A DNA stretch of 64,000 nucleotides from Jaapia argillacea MUCL 33604 (GCA_000697665.1 KL197735.1:35283-99282), one strand, 5' to 3'; counted from the stretch's first letter, positions 45,404 through 57,776 are shown. Translations and numbers: made by a program. Notes: generated by a model not told the origin, from the sequence alone.

Positions 45404-48400
45404 GGCGGTGAAATCCAAGGCGGTGCGTGTGGGGATGAAGACGGCAGCCAGAATGGACAAAGCAGAGCTTGTCCTAAATGAAAACCAGAAAAAAGCCCAG
45501 ATCGACAAGAACAAAGATTGCTAGCTAGCGACGTAGCGGACACGGACAAGCGAATTGTCGTGGTCGGCGACTGGGCTGCGACAAGGCAGAAAATGAATCA
45601 GTAAGATTCCCCCAAGGTCGGTGTACGGCGCAGCCAGCGATCGGCCAAAGGGAGCTGACGAAGAAAGTCAAGCTACCAGTTTCCGCAGGATAGAAAAGCC
45701 TGCGGAATGGCAGAGAATAAATGAGTGTGACAAGGAATGACTGAACGCCCGTGGAGGGCAGTGGAGGAGGTGGACCCAACCCAAACCTGACGAGCAAGGC
45801 AAGGGAAAGATGGAGGAAACCGCCCAAGGGCCGGAACCATAGTCAAGCACTGAGAAGCATTTACCAAATAAACTTACCGATTGCTTGGATCGAATCTGGC
45901 CAGGAACGGCGGGAAGTGGGTGGCAAGGAAACGCAGCTAGTTTAGGTTGTGTGGCTTCTGCGCCTAACGCTGTGCCCGAAAAACGAACCGGCGGGTGAAG
46001 GGGGGAGGCAAGAGAAAGGGAAAGAGCTAGCAGAGAGAGAGGGATTATAATTGTTTGGAACATTATACGGAGTTTGTGGAACTGGGGTGGTTTAGCACGA
46101 CGCATTGGCCCAATGGACTGAAACTTTGTTCCTTGCTCTTGACAGCAGATAAGATCGACTCTCCACAGATCCAGCCAGGTACTTACGTCAGACTGGATCT
46201 TGTCAGTCCCACGCCAACAAGTCTATCAATTCGTCCTTTTTCTTCCCTGAACCTCGGTGAGTCGAGCCTGAAATCCTGAATACCCTCGAACCATTCCCTA
46301 TCCCCCGCGGAACATCCATTTACACCGCCAAATAAGGCAGCGCAACACAATGGCGTTATCTTTCAAGGGGAGACAATGAGACAAGATCATGATCCTTTCA
46401 GATGGAAAAGCCGGCAAAATCGCACTCGAAGGATGCAAGAGGTCCCCTCGTAAAACCCGCCAAGCTACGGGGAGGTGGTCCGAGATTCGGGCTCAAATGA
46501 GTCCAGAAGTACCAGGAAGCTTCCACCCGCAGTGTGTCATAGCAACGCCTACAAAATTGAGAAGGACTCCCTTGTCTGTGTCGTCGAGACTTCACAGAAG
46601 TCCCTTGGTGGTTGAAACGTTTGATCTCAGAGCCGTCGGGAGAGTCGACGTGGAGACGTGGCAGTGACGGTATCGAAACGGAACTTCTACCTCGGGTGTG
46701 AGCGTCAGTAGTGACGCATCCATAGGACTGGAATCTATCCAGATTCCATGCCGAAAGACCCTAACAGCAGATAACGAGTCCCCCAATCCACAGAACACAC
46801 AACGGGTAGTCCGGGCACCACAAAGCTTCCCAAAGCTAGCAAAGATCCTTCACGACGAACCCTCGTTTTTTCGTCATAATGCCACTACCATTGCGCAATT
46901 GCTCCGTATGTCTTAATCCTATGTTCGAGTCAAAGTGTCCATAGGGCGGGGTCGGTTTTCCACGCCAACTATCCATAGCCCCCATGGTCGGGGCTCACCC
47001 TTGCCATCCTAGAAACTCCGAATGGCGAAAAAACCCTGCCGAAACCAGAGACTGTCTTCGTTTGATCGAGGCATGCTACTATGGCACGCGGTTATTCCTT
47101 GGGTGTCCTCAGCTCTGGTTCACACTTTCCCTGTAGGACATGTTGATCTGCACACCATTTATGGCTGAAATTTGGATGCAACACCCGATGTCGACAAGCA
47201 TTCGGTCCGTACAACGAACGTTGACCCTATCCTTGTGGACCGCTTCGCCAGTCACTCATGATCCCTGCACTGCAGTTCTCCAGTACCTGACAACTGGGGA
47301 TAAATGTAGGAATGTCTGATGGGATAGTACCGGTGCTCCACACTAGTGGTTGGAACTTGCAATTCCAACCCTGAATACCGCTGGCACTCACCGAAAAACA
47401 TCGCGATTGGATACCAAAATGGTGAGAAACTGACATAGTCTGATAGGCACAACATGCCATCCTGCTGGTATCTCCCTGTCACGCACGCAGAACGCGAATC
47501 CCAGATGGCCATCAACCGTCGAGTATACACATAACCTAACCACCCACACCGTCGAAAAAAAAAAGGAGAGGCTTCGTGGAGCTTTCACTTTAGCTTAGAC
47601 TTTCAAGAATGGACTCAAGACGAGATAGGGATGCCGCAGCGCCTCTCCTACCACAAAGGGAGAAAAAATAAACTTGGGTGATATTTCCGCGAATCGAGTC
47701 TTGTTGCCCTGCCGCGGCATCCTATTGGGTAGGCCTCGCAACTGCCCCTTCTGCTACTCGGATGAGCCTGTTGGCCAGACAGGGAGGAGCGTATGTGAGA
47801 TACCTCGAACCAGTTAGTGTCGTTGGCCACGCGGCCCGTGAGCGCCCTCCTACTGGAAGAGGCATTTCAGCCTTTCGGGTACCCTGTCGATTTCAGTGAA
47901 GCTGTCCGAGGTCCGCGCCTATCAGGGTAAGGGGTATCCTGATTGGTCCATCATGACTGATCGAGACGAGTCTCAGTTCCGCCACCTGCTCTTCGTGCAG
48001 GTTGAACATCGACGACCTCCCGCTTTGCCCACCCCATCTGGTGCGTGACCCCAGAGTTCGACGTCATTCAGGCAATCAGACTGCCCAGCAACGGATTCCA
48101 GCGAAAGTCGTGGATCTCGAAAGGTGCCTCCGTCAGTTAAGGTCGTCCAGTCAGATTCCAGCCATGCGCTGTATACTGCGGAAGAAACCCTCTCGTGTGG
48201 TAGTGACGTGGAAAGGTTGTGAAACATGACATACCGCCGGGAGACAATCAAACGCGGGCAACGTGGAGAGAGAGAAGCCCGATCACCGTCAACCCACAGC
48301 AGTCATCCAAACGAATCTGGGGTTCTGAGGTGGTGAGTGGGTCCTTCGGGAAGAACGATCACCATGCTCACTTGGATAAGTAGCAACCCTTCCATGCCGC

Positions 48401-49199
48401 CGGAAGGAACCCATGTACGAGAACCACGATCAAGTCTTCGATACAGACACGTCCTTCGCGGACAATTCGATGAAGACTGGGGAGATGCGTGAGTCAAGCC
48501 GCCGTGCCACCCCTTCGCTTGGTGACGATTCGGCAGGAGTTTGTTCGGTTGAAAAACTGCCTTACGTGTCCGACAACCGTCGAGCAAACCACACGAAGCC
48601 CGAAGCCCTCTCGAACTTACGAGAGAGATCCATGAAACGAATCTCCCGCCATCATCGGTGCATCATACTTCCCAGTAGTGTCAACACATTACGGCCGTGG
48701 ATCGAACGTCACCATCCTTACGACTTGAGAACCAGAAGTTTCGTCCTGACTATGTCCTTGATATCCATCCCCTCCCACCGAGAGCAACATGAAACAGCGC
48801 TAGAAAGTCGGGTCGTCTTGAGGTGGGGGTTGCTGCGTATGTGTGTTAGATCATAACACAGTCGCTGGTTTATACTTGCCTTCTCGTACTTACTCGCCCA
48901 AATACATTACCATTCCATCGTCGCAGAGGAGAGAGCAAGGAGCCCACTGGTAGCCAATATACTTACGCTATACTTACGAGAAAAAACGATCGCAACAAAA
49001 GTGGGGGCCAATAACGCAGGCAAGGGAAGCAACCTGGAGAAAGATGAAGGCAGAGCGATGGAAGTAAAAGCGAAAAAAAAGTGAAAAGAGGAAAATAGTG
49101 TCGGAGACAAACCCAACACTTACACGTCCCCTGTGAGAAGGGACCATATATACAACCACCAACCAAGCGAAGCCAGATCCATCACCAATCCCGTTTCAC
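45404..49199. other. 3.8-kb gene-poor block upstream of the homeodomain gene
   Basis: No protein with recognisable domains was found. The largest ORFs (45668-46105 minus, 46389-46667 plus, 48413-48856 plus) have no motif, no splice continuation and biased composition. This is the only long unexplained interval between housekeeping genes. It could hold a long 5' UTR with introns, an extended regulatory region for the homeodomain gene, or non-coding transcripts. A candidate first-exon donor is not identifiable. Confidence 0.45.
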
Positions 49200-50876
49200 C
49201 TAATACCGAGGTCGCTTGGACTCTCTGTCGTCAAACCCTCCCGCATCTCTCTTCAAATCACCTCGATACCCACCGCCAAACCCTCCAGGTGGACCACCTC
49301 CAGGAGGACCGCCGAACCCACCAGCGCCAGGAGCTCCACCGCCGAATCCACCAGCAGGAGGGCCACCGAACCCACCTCCACCTCCAGGACCTCCAAATCC
49401 GCCGCTGCCGCCGCCACCATACCCAGGCGGAGGACCACCAAACCCTCCTCCAGGTGGACCAGCTTGAGGTGGGCCGCCAGGACCGCCGAACCCGTTGGAT
49501 GGAGGTCCGTCGTGGAATCCTCCTTGGTAGCCGATACCGCCACCTCTACCCCTATTGCCGTTCGGAATTGAGGTTAGGCGTGTAACAATTCGAGGGTGAG
49601 ATTGATTGGCGTACCTGAAGCCACCACCTCCCCGATCACCGAAACCACCTCCACCCCTATCACCAAAACCACCACCACCGCGTCCTCCTCCACCGAAACC
49701 ACCTCCACCCCTGTCGCCAAAGTCACCATCCCTACCTCCTCGTCCACCTCCGAACCCTCCCCGTCCTCTGAATCCACCGCCACCCCCTCTATCACCACCA
49801 AATCCTCCTCTACCTCCCCGAAAGCCTCCTCCACCGAAGTCATCTCTTCCTCGACCACCTCCAAAGCCTCCCCTTCCACGGAAGCCTCCTCCTCCACCTC
49901 TGTCGTCGCCACCGAAGCCGCCTCTAAAGCCTCCTCCGCGAGGAGCACCGCCCATGAATGATGACGAAGAGGGAGGAGGCATGGCAGGTTCTGGTTTTGG
50001 TCTTCCACCAAGACCTCCACCCAGACGACGAGGTTTCCATCCTCTGACTGTTCGGCCTCGCTCAACGTCGACGAGGATCCGCTTGCCCATAATGTGTAGG
50101 CCGTCGGATTCCTTGTATGCAGCTGAATACGCAATGAGCATGGTCAGTTTGTGTGGTTGATGAGGGTGAATAAGAGAGAGAAGATACTGACCTTTCATAT
50201 CTCGCTCGCGTTCATATACGATGAACGCGTAACCTTTACTGCGGCCTTTCGAGTCACGAACTATCCGTACACGTTCAATCGTGCCGTAAGTCTCGAACTC
50301 CCGGCGCAAATCAGTTTCGGTTGCGCTTTTGTGCTGCGGCAAAACAAATGTCAGTCATGGTCTGGGAACGTATGAAAGATAGGTGCAAGGAGCAGATGCC
50401 GAACTTACCAGTCTTGCAATGAAAAGGGTCTTGTAGGGATCTCCAACGGCTTCCGCATCTTCCGCAGGTTTATCTAAAATTCACAACAAGACGCAAATCA
50501 GCGAAAGATGTCAAGCAAGAAAACGAAGCGCCAATGTTCAAAACTCACAATTCTCCTTGGCAGCCTTGAACTCCTCCACCCTTTTCTTCTTCCTATCCTC
50601 CCTCCTAATAGCTCTCTTAGTCTCCTCCGCCCAAGTAAACCCCACTTCCTCACCCTCCTCCATCCCCTCTCCCCCAGTCCCATTCGCATCAATACCACTA
50701 CTAATCAACTCATTCGTTTTATCTTCTTTAAGTTGGGCGAGGATGGGACCGACACCAAAAACGGCTTTTGGGCGGACTCGATCGATATCTCTGTCCAATG
50801 GTCGGGTGTAAGGGAGGGGAGGACGCGGTGCGAAGAGTTTGAGGAGATTGGGGGGGAGTAAATGTGTGCCTGGCAT
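49200..50876 (-). CDS. SNP1: U1 small nuclear ribonucleoprotein 70 kDa
   Basis: Start 50876 ([21 protein letters not shown]) followed by the U1-70K N-terminus with [19 protein letters not shown] and [17 protein letters not shown]. An RRM comes after introns: RNP2 TLFIARL, RNP1 KGYAFIVYE, then [14 protein letters not shown] and [17 protein letters not shown]. The C-terminal 230 residues are RGG/FGG-rich with only Gly, Arg, Phe, Asp and Pro plus a short intron, ending [10 protein letters not shown]. It binds U1 stem-loop I, contacts U1C and recruits SR proteins at the 5' splice site. The RGG tail replaces the RS/RD tail of animals. Confidence 0.95.
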
Positions 50877-51247
50877 CTTTGAGGTGACGAGGGCGAGGGT
50901 ATATTACAGGAATTATAATGTGTGATTTCGTATTGTGGTCGAGTACTGGAAAAGCACTCTTGTAGGTCGAGTCAGACGACGCCGACGATGGTGTTGGTTG
51001 GAGGCAAAAAGTCCACAGCAGCAGTGAACAGCCAGTGACGGAAAAGTACAACGCCAAAAGAAGTTTTAAACTCCGCTCGGGACATCGGGTCTCTTTCATT
51101 TGAACACCAAATTCGTGGAAAAAGGCATTTGGTTGGACTTGTGTGAGTGCTTTCTCCCCGATATTGTTGTTCGGAAAATAATATAGATTGTAGGGTATGA
51201 TGGAGACTCGCCTGTACCTACATGCGTGCAGACCATGTTTCCAAAAA
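50877..51247. promoter_or_regulatory. Divergent promoter, U1-70K / COX10
   Basis: 371 bp between start codons (320 bp if COX10 starts at 51197). Contains a mixed AT-rich stretch at about 51170-51190 (AATAATATAGATTG). Confidence 0.5.
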
Positions 51248-52534
51248 ATGCCGTCGAGATTCCCGGCGTTGGCTGCGAAACTATGGACCTCAACGCGATT
51301 GACCTCCTCCCTGGCCCGACCAGCAGCCTTCACTTCCTTCTTTTTCCACAACACCCAATGGTCCTCCTCCCCTTCCTCCCCCTCTCGCCCTCAAACCTCC
51401 TGGGCACCATCACCCTACCCACCCCCCACCATCCCTCTCTCCACCTACAAACCAACCCAAACATCCCCCTCCCTCCTCCGCACCCTATCCCTCTACTCCG
51501 AACTCTCAAAAACCCGTCTCACAATCCTCAACGTCCTAACCGCAATGTCAGGTGTAGCCCTCTCCCCGCTCCCAACCACAGTTCCAGTACTTCTCGCAAC
51601 GGCACTCGGGACAGCCTTGTGTTCCGCATCGGCGAATACGATGAACCAAATACAAGAGATACCGTATGATGCGCAGATGGCTCGGACGAGGAATAGACCG
51701 CTCGTGCGAAGAGCGATAACACCATTACATGCCACGGGTTTTGCGATTGCCACTGGTATCGCTGGGCCCGCTATATTATGGACCATGGTCAATCCAACGA
51801 CGGCCGTTTTGGGAGTAGCAAACGTTGTACTCTACGCATGGGTATACACCTACCTAAAGCGCAAATCCATCACCAACACTTGGGTAGGAGCAGTCGTTGG
51901 AGCCATACCCCCCGTAATGGGCTGGACAGCATGTGGAGGACAATTACTCCCTTCGGCCTCGTACCCTATCGCACTCTTCATCCCCAAATTCCTCATCGAC
52001 TTCGTCCCTTCGTTATCCTCACTCCCAATACCGGATTTAGCAGCAATAGATAACCCACTCGGCCCTCTCGCCTTATTCCTCCTCCTCTTCTCTTGGCAAT
52101 TCCCCCACTTCAACTCCCTCTCTCACCTCATCCGATCTTCATACGCTCAAGCAGGCTATCATATGCTCTCAGTCGTCTCACCACCTCACAACGCCCTCGT
52201 CTCACTCCGCCACGCGTTACTCATGATCCCATTTTGTTCGATCCTCATCCCATTGAGCGGGTTGACGACGTGGGCGTTTGCGCTGACGAGCCTCGTTCCG
52301 AATTTGATGTGTACGAGGGCTGCTTGGGCGTTTTGGAGATGTGCGGGGAATGGAGAGAAGGAAGCTAGGAAGGTGTGGCATGCGTGCTTGTGGTACCTGC
52401 CTGTCATACTTGGGCTCATGATGGTCCACAAGAATGGGATGGATTGGTCTGAATGGATTGGGTTGAAGAAGAAGACGGTTGTGGAAGGATCTCTGCCTGT
52501 CAAAGGTGATGAGAACCATGTCACGCCGGCCTGA
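51248..52534 (+). CDS. COX10: Protoheme IX farnesyltransferase COX10, 428 aa, intronless
   Basis: One continuous exon, unusual here. Start 51248 (MPSRFPALAAKLWTSTRLTS) gives an Arg/Ser-rich mitochondrial presequence; 51197 is an in-frame alternative. The UbiA prenyltransferase fold shows the first polyprenyl-binding motif as NTMNQIQEIPYDAQMARTRN, then ITPLHATGF, VLYAWVYTYLKRKSITNTWVGA, VGAIPPVMGWTACGG, SWQFPHFNSLSH and later helices for eight to nine membrane passes. It adds the farnesyl group to heme B to make heme O in the inner membrane, the first step to heme A for cytochrome oxidase. The basic residues after the first motif (RTRNRPLV) match the family. Confidence 0.96.
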   Translation: MPSRFPALAAKLWTSTRLTSSLARPAAFTSFFFHNTQWSSSPSSPSRPQTSWAPSPYPPPTIPLSTYKPTQTSPSLLRTLSLYSELSKTRLTILNVLTAMSGVALSPLPTTVPVLLATALGTALCSASANTMNQIQEIPYDAQMARTRNRPLVRRAITPLHATGFAIATGIAGPAILWTMVNPTTAVLGVANVVLYAWVYTYLKRKSITNTWVGAVVGAIPPVMGWTACGGQLLPSASYPIALFIPKFLIDFVPSLSSLPIPDLAAIDNPLGPLALFLLLFSWQFPHFNSLSHLIRSSYAQAGYHMLSVVSPPHNALVSLRHALLMIPFCSILIPLSGLTTWAFALTSLVPNLMCTRAAWAFWRCAGNGEKEARKVWHACLWYLPVILGLMMVHKNGMDWSEWIGLKKKTVVEGSLPVKGDENHVTPA

Positions 52535-53492
52535 TATCCAGGAAAATATGAATGATTATTGTATGATACACATTGCTAATGGCTCAATCTGACGTTCTAG
52601 TCGAGATTTATGATGTGGGGAATGGATCTCACGCAACACGATATCAGTTTGTCTTCTTCTATACGAAGGAAAGACTAACTTATTATCCGCGGGCACGGAG
52701 CAACTTCAGGAGGTCAAACAATAAGGAAGAGAGCACCGCTTAATCTCAGATCTGGTTTCAGACCAATAAAAGTGTGATCATGGTACAATAGACCTATTGC
52801 TCTATTCCACAACGAGCTATCCACGGGCTCCATGGAAAGATGGGGCGTGCTTCGACACGCAAAGCCTGCCAATGTCATAATGTCGAAGTACCTTCAAGTT
52901 ACCTTCTATCGGTGGCGGCTACCAAGCTGAAGAGAAGATGTCCACGGCATTCTGGTAAGGTCCGCAGACTTTTGTTTTGCTGCCATGCGGCGTCTGACAC
53001 TGAGGGTCATGTTACGCTGACTATCATATGGTACAACAGCCAGCCATTTTCAATTCTGAACCACGAGCGAACGGAGGACCAACCGATTTACATTGGGCAT
53101 GCTTGGACTGCGGCAGAGAATTGGAGGTCGATTCTTTTGGTTTGGAGTTGCGCTTTTGTTAACCCACGCACAAGGCCATGCTATGAGATCATGGCTACAA
53201 TTTCCAGCTCAATGAGGTGTCCGGGAAGTCAATTCGAAGTTTGTATATCGCCGAGGGATGGAAGTTGAGTTGAGGGGAGCGATTGTTCTAGCTAAGCGGG
53301 TAACAGGTCTTTATAGCAGAGAAGTCACACAAAAGTGATACCGCCATCGCAGAACGAAGTTCAGGGAACAACGTGGTGGTGAGTTCCCAGAATGGAAGGT
53401 CAACTACCAAAACAGGAATCCCAACTTCGAAACCTTCCCACGCGGATCCCCCTCACAACTCTCCCAACTTGCAACTCACTCCCCGTCACAGA
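52535..53492. other. Gene-free spacer between COX10 and the ZNF830-like gene
   Basis: 958 bp. An ORF at 52840-53268 has no motif and a composition unlike the neighbours, and was not called. The distal part should hold the promoter of the ZNF830-like gene. Confidence 0.45.
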
Positions 53493-54443
53493 ATGGCCGA
53501 CGCACGGGCCCTGCTCAAGGCGAAGCGAGCCGAGATCCGCATATCGCATCCTCTGGCGACATACACTGCATCAGGCCAACTCAAATGCATCGCTTGCGCA
53601 ACGACCGTCAAACAGTCGACTGCATGGGAGGGTCACTTGGGTAGTAAAGGTCATAGACTCAATGTTGTGAAGATGAGGAAGGAGCAGGAGGAGAGGCAGC
53701 GAAAGGAAGAGGAGGAGAGGCTGCGTGAGGAAGAAGAAGAAAGGCAGAGGACTGTAGCTGGAAAGAGAAAGGCGGAAGATTCGGACGAGGAGGGGCAGGG
53801 AAAGAGAAGAAGGGTGAATGATGATGGTGACCAAGATATGGAGGATGAAGAACAAGCGGGAGACGGTGGACAACCAGGTGGCTTTCCCGCCGACTTCTTC
53901 TCTGATCCATCACGCGCACCTCCGCCACCGTCTGATGACGAAGAAGACGAACACGCCCCTACACAACCCGCACCAGAAGTGGACGCAGAATGGTTACTAT
54001 TCCAGCAAAGCGTGTTGAACGCCGCCGAACCGGATCCCGACATCCAAAAACAAGACGTCTACCGTGGTGCTACCGTATTCGCCGAACCTGAATTGGTAGA
54101 CGACATGACCGAGGGTTTCCCTCCTTCTCTCCAAACACAGCCATCCCTTGCTTCTTCCGATACGCTTGCTCTGAAACTGGCATCACGACCACGTTCGGCG
54201 CTGAATCCAACTTCTACGGCACCAACGTCTGATCAGGGAACCGGAGAACCTGAGCCGCTGGACCCTGCAGCGGTCAGGAAACAGAGAGAGCTGGATGATC
54301 GGGAGGAGATCATGTCTCGACTGATGGACGAGGAAAGAGCGCAGGAAGAAGCTGATGAGCGAGTTACTATGCTGAAGAACAGGGTGAATGCTCTCAAGCT
54401 GTTGAGACAAGCGAAGAAAGGGAAAGGGAAAACTAAATCATAA
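53493..54443 (+). CDS. ZNF830/CCDC16-like zinc-finger protein, 316 aa, intronless
   Basis: Start 53493 (MADARALLKAKRAEIRISHP), preferred to upstream in-frame 53373 because the family begins here. A single U1-like C2H2 finger follows: LKCIACATTVKQSTAWEGHLGSKGH with an x5 spacing after Cys. Then comes a Glu/Arg coiled coil (EEERLREEEEERQR), an Asp/Glu-rich acidic middle, a Pro-rich linker with GGFPADFFSDPS, and a C-terminal coiled coil (REEIMSRLMDEERAQEEADERV) matching CCDC16/ZNF830. The human homologue is found in spliceosomal complexes and protects genome stability; the role here is inferred from homology. Ends at 54443, 174 bp from the RRP41 stop, tail to tail. Confidence 0.88.
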   Translation: MADARALLKAKRAEIRISHPLATYTASGQLKCIACATTVKQSTAWEGHLGSKGHRLNVVKMRKEQEERQRKEEEERLREEEEERQRTVAGKRKAEDSDEEGQGKRRRVNDDGDQDMEDEEQAGDGGQPGGFPADFFSDPSRAPPPPSDDEEDEHAPTQPAPEVDAEWLLFQQSVLNAAEPDPDIQKQDVYRGATVFAEPELVDDMTEGFPPSLQTQPSLASSDTLALKLASRPRSALNPTSTAPTSDQGTGEPEPLDPAAVRKQRELDDREEIMSRLMDEERAQEEADERVTMLKNRVNALKLLRQAKKGKGKTKS

Positions 54444-54616
54444 CATTCATACCTTCCATGAGTTCACGCCGTTCTCAAATACAAATACACTTGTATAGCT
54501 TCCTGACGAGAGTACTCGTACCAATTGCATTACTCGTCAGAATATGTTCTTTCTTCAAACCGAAACCACACCTGAGGCCTGAGGGGGCACGCAAACAAGG
54601 CTCGCAAATAATAAAA

Positions 54617-55563
54617 TCAATAATCCACCATCCTCTCATCCCCATCTCCCTCCCCTGGCCCCCCTCTCCCCGCACCGCCCGCACCCGCAACCCCACCCAT
54701 AGCATCAACCAACCCCCCAGTCCTCTCCCTAACAGCCTTCCTCATCTCTCCATGCAAAACCTTCCCAGCCTCCCACGCAACCCTACACACCTCCTCAAAC
54801 CTATCCACATGCAACCTAGTCTCCAAACTAACCAAAACAACCCTCCCCGTCTTCGGCATCACACCCACACTCACACTAGGCACGTCATTCTCTTCCAATG
54901 TTGTGAGGTCTAGGAGAGGGTGCGTGGAATGTACGCCGCCGGAGATACAACAGATGAAATCGAGTAGGGGGACGCCGGCTGTTATTAGTGCTAGGGTCGT
55001 TCCGTTTATACAGGCTGGGAGGACGGAACCGTCTTGTTGGAGGATTTGGATGTAGATGTCGATTTGCGAACGGGGGTAGAGGGTTGTTTGGATTACAGGT
55101 TCGAATGTCGATTTTATGGTCGATGCGAATTCGAGTATTCGTCTGAGAATCAAATCACATCAGCTTTCTCTTTTGATACCATACGAAAGGTTGCAACGGA
55201 GATATCAAAGAAAAGGTCAAAGAAAAACTCACTTATCCCCCCTCCCCCTCCTCCGCCGCTCCCCAGTACTAAACGGCGCAACACCAACCTCAACATTAAC
55301 ATTAGCCCTATCATGCAAAGTCTCCCTCCTCATCTTCGCTTCCCTTGGTCCAAAAACCGATACCAAAACTTGAGTGAGGCCATGAGTGATCAACGCGCTA
55401 CCATCTGCCGTTCCTTGTGGTGTTAAATCGATGGTTATGGATCGAAGTTCGTATTGTCGACGCCCGTCGGAACGGTAGCCGCCTTCGTTTAAGATTTCGA
55501 TACGGGAGGCCTAGGGGGGTGGTTGGTGAGAGGGAAGGGGGAGAGGGGGGTGGACTGGACCAT
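54617..55563 (-). CDS. SKI6: Exosome complex core subunit RRP41 (SKI6)
   Basis: The first coding exon is only the ATG (55563-55561), directly followed by GTCCAG...CCCTAG; exon 2 starts at 55510 with ASRIEILNEGGYRSDGRRQYELRS. A further intron precedes RILEFASTIKSTFEP. RNase PH fold signatures: DGRR, ADGSALITHGLTQVLVSVFGP, DIYIQILQQDGSVLPACINGTTLALI and a C-terminal VSVGVMP. The Rrp41-type acidic Gly-rich tail (GAGGAGRGGPGEGDGDERM) follows. As the Rrp41/Rrp45 partner it forms the six-subunit RNase PH ring that threads RNA to Rrp44/Rrp6. Eukaryotic Rrp41 lacks catalytic activity in most species, and no test is possible here. Confidence 0.93.
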
Positions 55564-55793
55564 TTTTGTGTTTTTTTGGGAAGTGGGAGATGACTTTGAG
55601 TTTTTATCGGGGTACGAATGTTATGGTCCAGTAGCAAGTCATACAACAAATCTCTCCTCTACGGTTGTACAATCTACTAGTACAACAAAAGTCCATACCG
55701 AGCCATCATCCTACACAAAGACACGATGGTCCTATTTTTATACAACACAGTTCTGTTCCACACAACGCTGGGTCCACTCCATTCACTCGTCTC

Positions 55794-57776
55794 TCACCTG
55801 AAGCTCACCATCACAACCTCAGTCTCCTGAATACTCACCGCCTGTCCCGCAGTCAACGTCTCAAGCGACACCGGCCCACTAACTCGTCCATCAGGCGTCT
55901 CGTACGTTTGTCCACCCCAAGTCACTCCGGAGGTATCGTCAGCATAACTGTGTGGTTGGTGGTAAGGATGGCTCGGCTCAGTAAACCAGCAAATATGATA
56001 CGTACGTGATGTTCAACCTCTTGATATCCATGAAACTCGGCCTACCAGCAGTAGCAGGCCCAGTGAAATTGAAACTAACACTAAGCTCTGTCCTCGGCGT
56101 CCCAGCCTCGGTACTAATATATGATTCAGAGTTAATCAAAATAGCCCTTTCCAACGCGCCGTCGACATAGAATGTATATCCAGCGAGGTAAGGTTGGTCA
56201 GGGATGGATATTTCCACCATTTGAGTGTTACCCGAACGGCCAATGGCTTCTGCAGCGATGACGGCGGAGTAATATTGGGGTTGGATGTGGGGTGGGAGGG
56301 GAGTGGCTAGTGGCGTGCCGTCGAGGATTGAGGTGTTCAAAGTGACGGGTTGGATCTAGGTGGAGTAGTAGTAGAGTTGAACGTGAGTATGATGAGTCCG
56401 AGGTAGCTCCAGTGGCGCGCTCGAAAACACTCACGAAGTTGTATTTATAGCCAATACCTTCGTGGAAGAATAGACGTGAAGCGCCAATTGTACCGGCGTA
56501 GAGCGAGTAGTCCAACGCCCAAAGAGCTGCTCCGGCTGTGTTGCTCACATTGGGAGCACCGTGGCATGCGTAGCTAAAGTGAAGAAACAATTGTCAAGAC
56601 TTGACTCCCCAAAGCGCTGAAGGGAGCGAAGGTGGATAATGCGTACCTGTTGGTCTCGCCGAAAACGTAGTCCAACCCATATCCCTTCACAGTCTCAATG
56701 TCACCAATGAAAGCAGAGAGGTTGCTTCGAATGGTCGCCTTGTCCATTAGGTCTTGAAGCGCGCTCGCGCTCCCTGCACAGAACGATCCACTGTAATGAT
56801 GTTGCGAAATCCTAAGAAAAGCGGTAGTGAGTCTCTGGAGATAGCAGGACTAGAGAGAAAGATGGGGAAAAGACCACATACGTGCGGATGAGGGATCCTG
56901 GTGCTGTGTCGAGGATTCCAAGGTCAAAGATGGCTTCGGGAGAGAAACCACTGGCGTTGTACGCAGAGTTCGCGAAAGCACCTCCGATTAATTTCGGGTT
57001 GGTGAGGGAATAGAGGTTGTTGGCCGCCGAAACGTTCCCTGCAAACTGTGTCCATCTGAACATATCAGCTTCTCATGTCTTCGGAATCACCAATGACTAA
57101 ACTTACTCGCTGACATATTCAGCCGGATTCCAACTACTATTCCTCGCCCCATTGCTGCTATACAAGTCGGCTTCGTTACCAACCTCGATGAAATCCAAAG
57201 TAATGCCTTTGCTGGTGATGGCGGGTGAGGCAAAAGCGCTCATCATGGCCATACTTTCATAGTAGGCAGACGAGAGATTGTATTGGCCCAAATTCACACC
57301 CCACCATACGTGAGTCGAGGGAGGGAGATTGGCAGCGAGGGTATAGTATGCCGGACCGACAGTAATGTTGGTAGCTTCGGGGTAAGGAACTGTAGGCGTA
57401 ACAGCCGGGGTTATGTCCACGTTATACTGACCACGACGGTCAGCACCCTCGCAAGATCGAAAGTAGGTCCAGAAACTACCTCAACGCTTGGATCATACTT
57501 GGTATGATCCTCCGAGTTGGCACCAATTCGGATCCAAGGATAGGAGCCTGACAGGATGTTGAGGTTATCCAAGAGATTGTAGAAATATTGGTTCGGAGTG
57601 GTGGTCCCAACCCATTCAGGCCATCTATCCTGCTCAATAGAGAAGGATATCAACGAAGGAGAGATGATAGGTGCTCCAGCAGGTGCGACAACCGGTACCG
57701 GAACGTAGAATGCAGACGCAGAGGTAGTCTGGTGGACGGCCAAGTACACCAGCGGGGCAATGATGAGTGAAAACAT
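55794..57776 (-). CDS. Secreted GH79-type glycoside hydrolase (beta-glucuronidase/heparanase-like)
   Basis: Start 57776 gives a signal peptide (MFSLIIAPLVYLAVHQ then TTSASA). Downstream are ISFSIEQDRWPEW and LNILSGSYPWIRIGANSEDH of the N-terminal (beta/alpha)8 region. The catalytic acid/base comes from IEVGNEADLY (Glu after Asn) and the nucleophile from YVFGETNSYACHG. The C-terminal part after LFFHEGIGYKYNF is a beta domain typical of GH79, ending TEVVMVSFR with TGA 55794. Fungal GH79 enzymes release glucuronic acid (or its 4-O-methyl form) from arabinogalactan proteins; the exact substrate is not deducible. Several NxT/S sites suggest glycosylation. The in-frame upstream ATG (57920) would place the signal peptide internally, so it was not used. 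Confidence 0.9.

Noticed and set aside
45668-46105. Small secreted protein candidate (signal-like N-terminus)
   Set aside because: The hydrophobic start is followed by low-complexity sequence with no cysteines pattern or splice support; lies upstream of the homeodomain gene.
48413-48856. 147-codon plus-strand ORF
   Set aside because: No motif, no splice extension and composition like non-coding DNA.
49606-50160. Pro-rich plus-strand ORFs opposite U1-70K
   Set aside because: Antisense shadows of the Gly/Arg-rich tail codons.
52840-53268. 142-codon plus-strand ORF
   Set aside because: No recognisable domain and no supporting signals; likely chance.
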